A DNA stretch of 64,000 nucleotides from Dichetophora obliterata (taxonomy: Eukaryota; Arthropoda; Insecta; Diptera; Sciomyzidae), in NCBI GenBank assembly GCA_963920525.1, contig OY986435.1:174205327-174269326 (forward strand), read 5' to 3'. The notes under the pieces were generated by a model. It made no database searches and was not told the DNA's origin. It worked only from the letters and a program-made list of their open reading frames with translations. Position 1 is the stretch's first letter; each line of letters starts with the position of its first letter. Shown piece after piece: positions 8,866 to 18,689 of this stretch. A program made the translations under genes and the position numbers.

Positions 8866-10307
8866 AATACTGCTGTGAAGAATTAGTAACTCCAATATCT
8901 TTACTATTTACTTCATCATTAAAATCCTGCTATTTTCCTGCAGCCTGGAAGCATTCATTTATTATTCCGCTGCATAAATCCGGAAATAGGTCTTTAATTG
9001 ATAACTACCGTGGCATCGCAAAATTGAGCGCTTTGCCTAAACTTTTGGAGGCAATTGTTACATCACGACTATCGCATAGCGTTAAATCTTTAATGTCTCC
9101 TTTCCAACATGGATTCCTTTCTGGAAAATCCACTGTTACTAACCTTCTCGAATTTACATCAAAAACTATAGAAAACTTTGGAAAAGGCATGCAGACTGAT
9201 GTTATTTACACGGATTTTAGCAAAGCTTTTGACGTTGTAAATCACAAACTATTGATCTTAAAATTACATATTGTTGGATTTCCTATACCGTTGGTAAAGT
9301 GGATTGAATCTTACTTAAGCAATAGAACACAATCTGTTCTTTTTAAGCTCAAGAAATCACACGAGTTTCCTGTTACTTCAGGAGTACCTCAAGGAAGTCA
9401 TCTTGGGCCTCTTCTGTTCCTACTTTTTATAAACGATTTGCCATCTGTCATAATGCATTCCAGCATCTTAATGTTTGCTGACGACGTCAAACTCTTCCTT
9501 TCTTTTAAAAATGATAATGACGCTGTATTTTTGCAAGCCGACATTGATCATCTTCATAACTGGTGCAAAACGAACCGTATGAACCTCAACATGAAGAAAT
9601 GCAAGCATATGTCTTTCTCGCGCAAACCACCAATTAAATGTACCTTCAAAATTTGTGGTTATCCATTGGAGTCCTTAGATAGTTTCAATGATCTTGGAGT
9701 TACAATGGATCCTAAACTACGCTTTAATATTCATGTAAATAAAATAATAAATAGAGCTAATAGTACTTTAGGATTTATTAAACGTTGGGCAAAAGAGTTT
9801 AATGATCCTTTCATAACGAAAACCTTATTCACTTCCCTAGTGCGGCCTATCTTAGAATACGCTTCAGTTGTTTGGTGCCCACGATACGGTTGTTACATAG
9901 ACGACATTGAATTAGTGCAGAAACAATTTCTTTTGTTTTGCTTAAGCTATCTTTATTGTAATACTGATTTTCACTTACCACCTTATGAATATCGGTTACA
10001 ACTCTTAAATCTTCCTTCTTTAAAAAATCGGAGAATTATGATAAATGCTTGTTGGATTATAAAACTTTTACATGGCTATGTAAACAGTCCATATTTATTG
10101 AGTAAAATATATTTTAATATTCCTCTTCGTCCTAGAAGATCTTTTGAGTTACTCCACATGAACTTTTGTAGAACTAATTATTTGCAAAATGAACCTCTTA
10201 GAAGCGCTTGCGGTGATTTTAATTTTGTATCTGATGTTATATCCTTAAGTGAATCCATGGACTCAATCAAACATAAAATTATAGATTACCTGCAGTACCG
10301 TCGTTGA
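8850..10307 (+). CDS. LINE-A ORF2 reverse transcriptase (C-terminal 485 aa)
   Basis: This is a reverse transcriptase of a non-LTR retrotransposon, which would copy its own RNA onto nicked chromosomal DNA. Visible motifs are IPLHKSGNRSLIDNYRGIAK (about 39-58), YTDFSKAFD with the first catalytic Asp (about 120-128), SGVPQGSHLGPLLF (177-190) and the FADD active site (209-212). The C-terminal domain has LGFIKRWAKEF, VRPILEYASVVWCP and a RSFELLHMNF/FCRTNYLQNEP end typical of Jockey/CR1-type ORF2. The frame is uninterrupted for 485 codons, unusual in this window, so the insertion is fairly young. It lacks an endonuclease and cannot be autonomous. Confidence 0.9.
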   Translation: MYNILKYCCEELVTPISLLFTSSLKSCYFPAAWKHSFIIPLHKSGNRSLIDNYRGIAKLSALPKLLEAIVTSRLSHSVKSLMSPFQHGFLSGKSTVTNLLEFTSKTIENFGKGMQTDVIYTDFSKAFDVVNHKLLILKLHIVGFPIPLVKWIESYLSNRTQSVLFKLKKSHEFPVTSGVPQGSHLGPLLFLLFINDLPSVIMHSSILMFADDVKLFLSFKNDNDAVFLQADIDHLHNWCKTNRMNLNMKKCKHMSFSRKPPIKCTFKICGYPLESLDSFNDLGVTMDPKLRFNIHVNKIINRANSTLGFIKRWAKEFNDPFITKTLFTSLVRPILEYASVVWCPRYGCYIDDIELVQKQFLLFCLSYLYCNTDFHLPPYEYRLQLLNLPSLKNRRIMINACWIIKLLHGYVNSPYLLSKIYFNIPLRPRRSFELLHMNFCRTNYLQNEPLRSACGDFNFVSDVISLSESMDSIKHKIIDYLQYRR

Positions 10308-10603
10308 TTATGTAAAGTTCTTTCAAACATATATCTGATGCATCTGGTGATTTGTAAACACATTAATATAACAATCTAAATGGATAAATGGACCTAAGCG
10401 TAAAATGGAAAATTTTGGTGTATAATACATCTAAATAATCTGAATGGACCTAAACCTGGGATCTTCAATTGCCTCATATCTTCAAGATGGTTGTGACAAC
10501 ATTTGTTGACGGTACCGTGGTGTCTTGGTGTCTTGGTGTCTTTTTACCTCTTGAAACACTACGTTAGATCGATTTGTAATATATTAATATGAGTGGCCGA
10601 TAA

Positions 10604-10851
10604 GACCTAGTTTGTCTTGGTGCCTGCGTTCGCAACTGGTTTTCTTTATTTTATGAAAATTGGTTTGGTGAAGTTGACCTAGTTTGTCGAGTAACCACCC
10701 TGTCAAGCCAGGATTTCACCGGCTTCAGGGAGACAGAACGATATATATTATATATATACCTATTGGAGTGGTGTTTTATTGGGTCTGAGACCTTGTTTGT
10801 CACACGACTCCGCCGGATACAAAAATTGTTGCTAACTTGACCTTGTTTGTC
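10604..10851 (+). repeat. Four copies of a 13-bp motif in the LINE-A 3' UTR
   Basis: GACCTAGTTTGTC or GACCTTGTTTGTC occurs at 10604, 10676, 10789 and 10839 in the same orientation, between the ORF2 stop and the 3' tail. Spacing is irregular (72, 113, 50 bp), so this is a motif cluster, not a simple tandem array. A TGGTGTCTTGGTGTCTT microrepeat sits just upstream at about 10510-10540. It could be an RNA recognition element for the element's own RT. Confidence 0.65.
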
Positions 10852-11096
10852 TTGAAAACGCAATCCTGCTATGCTGTCTGATTTTATCGATTTTGACTTA
10901 ACTTTTTTCTATTATTTTTTATACTTTAATAAAATTATATACTTTAAGCAATTTACTAAAACTTTTTAGTTTGTTAATAATACATTATTTCATTCAAAAT
11001 CATACTTTATATTTTTAAATTGTATTAAATATCTTATTTTATAATTTTAAATTTGCTATAAAACCTGTTAAGGTTTAGCAATCAAGTAAATAAATA

Positions 11097-11639
11097 ATTC
11101 AGATGGGATGTGTACGGTACGGCGCCACCCAGGCACACGACTTGAAGCCCAAAACTGCAAAATAAATTTTAAGCACGGAGGTGGTGGCATTATGGTCTGC
11201 ACTTGTTTTTCCTATAATGAAGTTGAACCATTTCAAAAAATCGATGAAATTATGGATCGATTTGTATATAATGACATTTTAGAAAGCAATATGCAACCAC
11301 ATTCAGAGTGGAATATGTCGCTTCAGTGAACGTTTCAGCACGACAACGACCCGAAACACACTTCAAAGATCATCAAAGAATACATTAGAGGCAATGGGAT
11401 TCAAGTCCTTGATTGGCCGGCACAGTCACAATAACTTGAATCCCATTGAAAATCTTTTTGGGATTTTGAAGGTAAAAATGTCTGGTCAAAGGTTTTCCAA
11501 TAAGACTGCACTGTATGAAGCCTTAAAAGTTAATTGGGAACATATACCTAATACCAACATATCTAATTTAATAGAGTCTAACATGTCGCTCAGATGTGCA
11601 GCGGTTATCAAGAATAATGAATCTTACACCAAGTATTAA
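11097..11639 (+). pseudogene. Tc1-like transposase, C-terminal half
   Basis: It resumes with DGMCTVRRHPGTRLEAQN, directly continuing the N-terminal half. It then has KHGGGGIMVCTCFSYNEVEP, the second catalytic Asp in [10 protein letters not shown], and LDWPAQS..LNPIENLFGIL with the catalytic Glu. The spacing fits DD34E. It ends ESYTKY and TAA at 11637. Inactivating changes are a TGA before QHDND (11327-11329) and a frameshift near 11423. Confidence 0.85.
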
Positions 11640-11865
11640 TTATGTTGCTTTTGTTTTGCTCTCAGACAAACTGAATGAAATCACATTAATTTTAAATTTA
11701 ATAAAGAAAACAAAACCAAATTTGAATATGATTTGTTTTTAATATGATGTATGAATATATGCTCTGGTTCCTGTAATCATTATTGTGTGTACCTAATATA
11801 TAAAAAGATACACGATTTTGTAGCAGCGTACTGATTTTGTTGCTATTATTTTGCGCAACACTGTA

Positions 11866-13677
11866 TATGCACTTACCTAATGGTACAGTTCAAACTATTT
11901 TCGTAAAGTGCTTTTATTGAGCTTTTTAACAAAAAAATTTTTATGATATATATATAGTTACAGCGGAGAAGTTTGCATCGAAATCAAAACTTTGATTTTC
12001 ATGTTGTTTTTTCTCATTCCTAGGTAACGATGTTTTATGAAGAAGTCATTGTACTAAAATTTTTTGCAAATTTAAAGATATGTTAATTTTTCTGGTGTCT
12101 TTTTTTAGGGTTAAATAAACATAAAAATTCGGTGGTAAAAAGTATAACAGCAACAAAATAAAGTATGTACAAATTTTTGTATAGGAATTGCAGAATATTC
12201 ATACCGATTTTGTATGTGATCTGTCGAGCCGTTTAGATTTGTATTCTATTATTATTTGTGCGCGTGGCATAGATACAGCCCTTATCACGTTTTGCTATGA
12301 CTTCTTTTTGATACATTGCTCTTTAACTTATACCAAATTTCATAATTTCTACAATCGGTAAACGTTCTTTAAAAGCGCCTTAAATATCACATTTTTATTG
12401 ATTTGAGGGCTGTAAAAGGGGGTGTGGCAACATATTCTTTTTTCTTATCCTTCCCTTAAATGAGGCAAACAAAACACAAAAAATTATTCACATCGGTCGA
12501 GCCATTTTCGAGCCTTAGCAAGACTAATGCACAGCAGGGTAGTCCCTATTTGTTCCTTAGCGTCTTAAAATAATTCCCTTTTTTTTTACAACAACAATAA
12601 CACGTGCCGTTCGGAGCTTGAAGTTTATACAGAGGCAATGCAACTGAATGAGCATTAGAGCGTATTGAATCACAATTTTCTTCGAATTTCGCTTTCTAAG
12701 GGGTCTCAAAAAATGCATAGGGTGGTCAAGGTCTCCAAAAAAAAAATTTGGAAAAATGGATATTTTTCCCTCCCACAAGGACAAAGATATTTTTGAGAAA
12801 ATAGTAAAAAATAACGATCTCAAAATGTTTTTTTTTAAGAAAAACTACATATGTTTAAAAGCAAAAGTAAATATAGACTTTCACTAACAATATCTTGTCA
12901 AAAGAGATGCCACTCTGTATTTTTATCCACAGTATCCTGTGGGAAGGATTTTCGAATCAAAAATACACTCGAAATAGCACGGAATTTTTGATTATTATCT
13001 GATTGTCTAAATTTTGGTGGTAGTGATTAAAGTGTTACCATTTTTCTTAAATTTGGCGAATTAATAATATGCATATTTTTCGCATATGCATTTTCTTGCA
13101 TAAATGCAATTTTTTAACTTTTGCAAATAGTGAATGTCAGGTTTTATATTTCGAACATCAGAAGTGGTACCGAAGATAAGTTTCTCAATTTTGATTCTTC
13201 AAATATTTCTAAACAAAATAAAAGTGCGTTTAAATACCTTTCCAACGGTATTTTAAACTTAACATTCGGTTAAGAAGTGATTGAGTTCTGAATTCTAGTA
13301 AAAGTCGATTTTTGACGTTTTTGCAAATTTTTGTCAATTTTGTTCACCCTGTAACTCCAACATTTTTTCCTTTAAATAAAGTTGTTTATTTCTTTCAGTG
13401 ATGCTTCATGCAAAATTTTACCCAAATCGGAGATGGTCATTCCGTAAGGCCGATAAGTTCAAAATGGAATTGCTGTTTTATCTTTTTTTTTCCAGTAGAC
13501 AATTTTTTTATTTCTACCTGGCTGCACGTGTTAATAAAGTCCACATTCTTTGAAACTTTTTTTTTATGCGTTTTTTATAAATAGGAACAAAATAAAAGGG
13601 TGCTCAAGAAAAACAAAGGAAATTTTTTTCTCCATACAAATAAGGACCAGTCTAATATATATATAATTACTTTACTT
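11866..13677. other. AT-rich sequence with a DINE-1-like segment
   Basis: No gene. Positions 12380-12540 match 6850-6975: TTGATTTGAGGGCTGTAAAA, GGGGTGTGGC, then AAACAAAACACAAAAAATTA and GAGCCTTAGCAAGACTAA. These G-rich GGGCGTGG words are characteristic of DINE-1/INE-1-type repeats. The rest (12550-13670) shows nothing I recognise. Confidence 0.5.
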
Positions 13678-14170
13678 GAATCAAGCAAATGATTTTAGAA
13701 AAAGATTGCTAAATTGAAATTACTCCTTATTAAGGAAAAAGCAAAATTTTCACTAAATTCAAGCAAAATATTGCTAAGTTATTATAAACTGCAAAAGCAA
13801 ATTTCTATTAAATTTAAACAAATATTTGCTAAGTTATTATAAACTGAAATAGCAAATCTTTACTAATTTCAAGCAAATTTCTTCTAAACACACGAGCACA
13901 CTTTTATTCTTAATGAAGAAAATTAGGCAAAGAGGTTCAAATCTCCAGATAATGGTAATTTTTCAATTTAATTTAATGGTAATAATATTTCACTTGAAAA
14001 ATATGCTAGATTTCAGCAAAAAGTAATCAAAATTTGCTTTTCTAATTTATGATAACTAAGCAAATATTTGTTTGAATTAAGTAGTAATTTGCTTTTGCAG
14101 TTTATAATAACTTAGCAAAATTTTGCTGTAATAGCAAATTGTGATTAGTGTTTGCTGAAATTTAGCATAA
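13678..14170. mobile_element. Inverted-repeat element with internal 56-bp subrepeats
   Basis: The left half holds direct copies of TTGCTAAGTTATTATAAACT at about 13775 and 13831 (period about 56 bp). The right half holds the reverse complement (AGTTTATAATAACTTAGCAA) near 14100 and a diverged copy near 14050. The two halves are mirror images around about 13920. It has no ORF. The design (long arms, repeated subterminal motif) is that of a non-autonomous DNA transposon. Confidence 0.7.
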
Positions 14171-14637
14171 TTTTGGAGTGGCTGAGATTCAATCGCAAGT
14201 TTTGCGTAACCACAATATAAATTTAGCAAACAGTTTTTTCTGTGCAGTATTTCTTATTAACTTAAAAACTTATAAAAGTAATAAAAGATCATATTAATGT
14301 TTTGTTTGATATTTCCAATAATAAACTCCCAAAAAGGACGTGTAGCTCTAGTCGACTAACTCTTAATGAATTTGGAAAAGGCATTTTCAAAAGACCTCGA
14401 CAGACCTGGTCCAACTATTGGTAATTACGAGGATCTTAATTTGGCAAAAGAAGAAAGAACGATTATTTGTAACTGGTATTGTCATTCCCGGTTTCGAGTA
14501 ATTCGTGAAATTGTGTTTTTATTGATATTTCGGTTTCGATTTTGTTTTGGTTTTTCTGGTCGGGTTATTCGACATTTTCGAATACTTAAAATCTTCTATT
14601 TTTAAAATTTTTGTTGTTAATTTTAAGCGCATAAAAA

Positions 14638-14775
14638 CATTTATGCAATAATCGATTATTTAAGGAAAATTCTTTGTGGTTTGAACTTTTTAAAGAAGTA
14701 AAATCAAACAATAGTCGTTTTTCTATCATAATCGACAAATGGACGGACTTATCTTATCCAGTGAAAAATACGTAA
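14638..14775 (+). pseudogene. hAT transposase fragment
   Basis: A 45-codon open stretch reads LWFELFKEVKSNNSRFSIII followed by DKWTDLSYPVKNT and a stop. The F/YSIIID.WTD motif is the region around the first catalytic Asp of hAT-superfamily transposases. Nothing else of the gene is recognisable nearby, so it is a short relic. Confidence 0.65.
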
Positions 14776-15059
14776 ATGTGAGCATGAAAACAATTAAATG
14801 AAAAAGTTAAAATATGTTAACTTTTTTTATATACAGTGGTCCATTTCGGTGTCCACGAATTTAACACACTTAAAGAAGTTTAGTGAATACTTAAGTTTTC
14901 CATTTTTTCGTTTGAAATTTTGAATAGACTTTTATTCAATATAAGCAAAAATAAGCATTTCGGCTTGGTCATAAAAAAAAATGTGTGGGATGAAAAATAA
15001 AATTAATATTGATTGCATGAAATTCAATATTAGGTAGGAAATCCTTTATTCTTAATTTC

Positions 15060-15270
15060 TGCATCTCATATCTTTTGTTAACTTTCGAAAAAAGCCTCAC
15101 AATCGTACTTTGGAATACTCTACCAAATGCTTTTGATTTGCGTCCACAAATCTGTCAAAGTTTTGGGTTTTATTGTTAGTATTTGCTACTCGACATCACT
15201 TCTCAGATTCCAAAGCAAGTTGAGGTCCGGTGACTGCGATAGCCACTTCAAAATATTAACATGATTGTCT
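15060..15270 (-). pseudogene. Tc1-like transposase, C-terminal relic
   Basis: On the minus strand, VNILKWLSQSPDLNLLWNLR is the Tc1 DWPSQSPDLNPIENLW region with the catalytic Glu lost (LLWN). After an in-frame stop it continues LTIKPKTLTDLWTQIKSIW and IPKYDCEAFFES, the usual Tc1 C-terminus. The QDND part is missing, replaced by the inserted block. Confidence 0.75.
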
Positions 15271-16560
15271 TCCACACTCACAGAACTAAACCCATTGCCG
15301 CAACCGAAAAATTGCCCTACTAACTTTGTCGATTGTCGGCAATTTTCTAAATGCAATTGCCACAATCGCCAATTTCCCAATTGAGACAATTGCGTCATTC
15401 CGTTGCGAGAACGGAACTGCAGACATGCTTTTGAGCCATTCGGTTGTGCACAACGAACTGTTTATCGCGCTTACCAGATGTCAGTTATATGAACCGAGTC
15501 TTCCCATCGTTTCGACTTACGAGTGTGAAAAATAAACGATGAAAATAAACATGCTTTGTTGATGCTAATTTTGCAAATTTGCATATTTTTAAGAAGAAAT
15601 AGATTTATTTCAACTGCACAAGTTTTATTTATTAAAAATTGAATCACTTCGCTTTGAACACTTAACCAACCACTTGCAGCGAGAATACCGACCGAACCAT
15701 AAACAAAGGCGCGACGAGCAACATAGCGAGTGTAAAAATCAAACGACGAAAACAAGGATTGTTTTGTTGTTGTTTTTTATTGTACATTTGCAGTTATTTA
15801 AGAAGAAATTAATTTAATAAATACAGACTGCATAAGTTATATATATTATATATTAGATAAAATATATTTTTTAATTAATTCCTTTAAATAAAAACACTTC
15901 AACAACTTGCACCGAGAACACACACTAGAAATCAACCGAATACTGAACAAAAGAGGAACAAGCAACACAGCGAGCGTGAAAAAAGCGACGGTTGTGGTTA
16001 AGGTGACCACATGTAAGTTATTTTTATTGACTATTCGTCTGTTGCAATTGACTTTGGTGGCGGTGCAACTGAATATTGAAACATCGTTGCAATTCGGTGG
16101 TAACGCAAGAAAAATTCTATTGTCAGAATTAACAATGCGGATATTTCAACTACTAATTTTATCCGTACATCTGTAATTGTACTGGTCAGTTGTTTTGGAT
16201 AAATTGAGATTGCTTAGACGGGAAGTAAGATGAAATGACAAATTCCATTCAGTTCTTGCAACTTAAGCATACATATTGAATGTTAACCGAATTGTTATTT
16301 AGGCATGAAGTTACAATAATAAAATAAGCATTTACGTCAGCCGAAAGTCGATTATGCTTATTTAATTACAGTTAAATAAACAGAGTTTTAATTGAAACAA
16401 ACACTTTATGAGTACCCCACTTAAAATGTATTTACTATAACCTAACGCCAACAAATTATTTTTGTGAGTGCAAGCAACACTTAACTTTGCGATCAGTGTG
16501 CATTGTTATCATGCATAATACGCCATAAAAGCTGAATATTATACTCTGCAAACAGTATCA
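15270..16560. repeat. Inserted block with a diverged ~220-bp tandem repeat
   Basis: Two units and a start of a third align: each has GAGTGTGAAAA or AGTGTAAAAATC near the start, AAGAAGAAAT, CTGCA.AAGTT, AACACTT.AACAACTTGCA, CGAGAA, CCGA.. and GCAACA.AGCGAG near the end. The repeated GAGCAACATAGCGAGTGTAA (about 15716) and CAAGCAACACAGCGAGCGTG (about 15960) are about 244 bp apart; the preceding junction is near 15519. Flanks on both sides carry CAATTG/GTTGC-rich sequence. The block interrupts the Tc1 transposase. No coding sequence is convincing. Confidence 0.6.
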
Positions 16561-17210
16561 TGGTTTAGACAAGTAAATTTTGGAAACGTGCTGATCAATT
16601 TTTTCGTAAATTTTGCGCCAAGAAAACGCTGCACATACCGTAACATTTCCAACTCCGTGTTTAGTAGTCTTAAACGTATAGCTTAGACTATGTTGCATGT
16701 TTTGAGGACACTACGCATATTGTTTGCCGTCAGACCTGAACCGGCAAAACTTTGATATATCACTCCAAAGTACATTCTTCCAAAAATTAATTTACTTTTT
16801 TAAATGTTCTTTTGCAAACACACCTTTAATATTATTTGCGACACATGTTTTTTATGTTGGTCTCTACAGCCACGTAAATTGTTTTCATTCAAGCGTCTTC
16901 ATATGGTTTTTGGAGACACATTTAAGCAATATTTTGATGAAATTTCATTTTTAGTTTAATTTGAGGTCTTAAAAGGACCTTCAAGTTAAGCTCTATAAAT
17001 CAAATGGTCCTCTCTAGCCGTTGTTTTTCGCGCTCTAGGTCGCTGTCTTACATTTTTAATGCTCCTACACTGCTCTAAATGTTTCTACAACTTTCTGGAA
17101 CATCTAATAAACAGAGCAATTTCTGAAACTGTGAAACCATTTTTCATTTGCTGAATCAACTGTCCCTGAGCCTTTTAACACCAACAGCCTTTCGCCATAC
17201 CTTTCTCCAT
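16560..17210 (-). pseudogene. Tc1-like transposase, N-terminal and central relic
   Basis: From an ATG at 17210 the minus strand gives MEKGMAKG, then QGQLIQQMKNGFTVSEIALF, the Tc1 helix-turn-helix. Next come RQRPRARKTTAREDHLIYRA (GRPR and TTxREDRxI region), then KEHLKK, WSDISKFCRFRSDGKQY around the first catalytic Asp (Glu of DES replaced by Ile), and KHGVGNVTVCAAFSW. Several stops and frameshifts break the frame. It is cut at about 16560 by the inserted block. Confidence 0.8.
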
Positions 17211-17426
17211 TTTTATGTTAAAACTCAAATAGAAACTTAATACATTTATAATATCTTACCAGCAAAGTTTAATCAACCAAAATAAAATAAGAAATGGAAC
17301 AATAATTTTAAGCTGTGCTAAATTCATGTCCAGCATTTAAACCACATTCTGTGCAACTACTTGAAATATTGAAATATGTAAGAATATGTAAGAATTTAAG
17401 TTTTTTCCTAAATGACCTCTATATTA

Positions 17427-17644
17427 ATTATGTTGACTTTATATGATTTAAATACAAATTCTTTGTTGTTGTTGTTGTTTCTTTGGAAAGATTCGTTAGA
17501 ACAATTATTTGTTCTAACTTTGACCTTAAGCTCAATAAACGATTTTAAACTATCAAACAACTAGAATTTGTATATAAAATCAAGTATGATTTAAACTAAC
17601 AAACATTTAGAATTTGTATTTAAATCATATAAAGTCAACATAAT
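17427..17644. mobile_element. 218-bp MITE with perfect 36-bp inverted ends
   Basis: The first 36 bases (ATTATGTTGACTTTATATGA...) are the exact reverse complement of the last 36 (17609-17644). The inside has a GTTGTT microsatellite and two direct GAATTTGTAT.TAAATC words. A truncated relative lies at 428-570. Identical arms suggest a fairly recent insertion or strong constraint. Confidence 0.9.
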
Positions 17645-17950
17645 AAATATGTAAGAATAACTAAGAAACTAACTAACAGTACATTAGTAAACTAATGTAA
17701 TTGCTTCGTAAAACTTCTCTCTCTTTATTAGAAGTAAATAATCTACCTGATGCACATAAGTTGCATACAGACACTCATGTCAATGAACGTTTTGAAGGCC
17801 ACGGCTCTGTACCAACTGGTGATAAGTATTCATTAACTCCAAACTAAATAATATCTTAATTTAATTATTATTTTTTTTTTCAATTAAATCTTATGTCTTA
17901 ATAATACGGCAATAGATTTTTGGCTATCTCAGTAATTAAAAAACGTATAC

Positions 17951-18610
17951 TTAAAAGTTAAAAGAAGAAAAATGCTTAAAAATTAAAAGTCTAAAGTTCC
18001 CTTTCTTTTGAGCACATTTTAAATTATTTGGTAAAGAGTTCCATAATCTAATGGCGTTAATGAAAAAAAGTCTTGTTGAATTCAAATAATTAAATTTCGG
18101 TAGCATTAAATTTCGGCTTCTATTTGATAGGCTAAATTGCAATTTTACATAAAGATGCATTGGAGTTTTTGAATAAATGATATTATGTAAAAATATACAG
18201 TTCCTTGCATTCATGTAAGGGGCAATGCCACAACCAAGAATGCTTCTACTCCAAGACGAGATATGATGAAATTACGTAGACCATAAACATAGCGAGAAGC
18301 ATTATTGAAAGCGAGTTGTATTTTATGAAGTTATTGAGAGTCAAGTTTACTATAAACAGATACAAAGTAGCTAATTATAGGAACTATCAATTGAACCACC
18401 AACCTTCTTTTTGTTTCAGTAGATGTAAAGGGGTCAGATAGTCTTAGATTACGCAATGTACAATAAATATTACTAACTACACTATTAATATGGTCAACAC
18501 ATGTGAGTGAAGAATTCAACACAAAACCAAGATTAGTGACTTTACTTACAAACTTAAGTGGAGTATTACCAATGTAGATAGGAGGAATACCAACTTTACC
18601 AACTGTACTT
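17951..18610 (-). pseudogene. Non-LTR reverse transcriptase C-terminal fragment
   Basis: Read on the minus strand: GKVGIPPIYIGNTPLKFVSK, then VTNLGFVLNSSLTCVDHINS, then RRLVVQLIVPIISYFVSVYS, and after a frame break LSNRSRNLMLPKFNYLNSTR and FFINAIRLWNSLPNNLK. This is the post-RT C-terminal domain of a Jockey/CR1-type ORF2 (LGV.LD..L.W..H and the LWNSLP motif). The RT catalytic part is absent. Its 3' flank goes to about 17840. Confidence 0.75.
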
Positions 18611-18689
18611 TACCAACAATACTTTACCAACTGATAATAATCTAAATTATTATGCAAACAATTTTACGGATTCTAATCAACGTTTTAAT

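Larger units (their letters stand above)
8324..11096 (+). mobile_element. Non-LTR retrotransposon LINE-A, 5'-truncated
   Basis: The insert opens inside ORF2 (translated VWYTNELRKMRNLKSKYYKK near 8390), so the endonuclease and ORF1 were lost by 5' truncation. It continues through the reverse transcriptase and ends with an AAGTAAATAAATAA tail at 11085-11097. It sits between the FNLI and DGM codons of the Tc1 transposase, which dates it after the Tc1 insertion. RT motifs place it near the Jockey/CR1 group; the exact clade is uncertain. It is closely related to LINE-B at 21.2-24.6 kb. Confidence 0.85.
7387..11863 (+). mobile_element. Tc1-like transposon, split by a nested retrotransposon
   Basis: The element starts CAGTGTTGCGCAAAATAATA and ends with the inverted copy TATTATTTTGCGCAACACTG, each bordered by a TA dinucleotide (7385-7386 and 11864-11865), the Tc1/mariner target duplication. 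Similarity between the ends extends about 225 bp, to the GTCTGAGAGCAAAACAAAAG block and its inverted partner near 11645. The transposase gene lies between, in two parts around a 2.8-kb non-LTR insertion (about 8324-11096). Without the insertion the element would be about 1.7 kb, a normal Tc1 length. Confidence 0.9.
14834..17351 (-). mobile_element. Second Tc1-like transposon (minus strand), split by a tandem-repeat block
   Basis: The low-coordinate end is TA followed by CAGTGGTCCATTTCGGTGTC and GAATTTAACACAC. The other end, near 17310-17351, reads on the minus strand ACCAC..., then GTGGTTTAAATGCTGGACAT and GAATTTAGCACAG, a decayed inverted match. Between them are two halves of a Tc1 transposase separated by about 1.3 kb of unrelated sequence (about 15270-16560). 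The element is old: both the ends and the transposase are heavily mutated. Confidence 0.75.
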
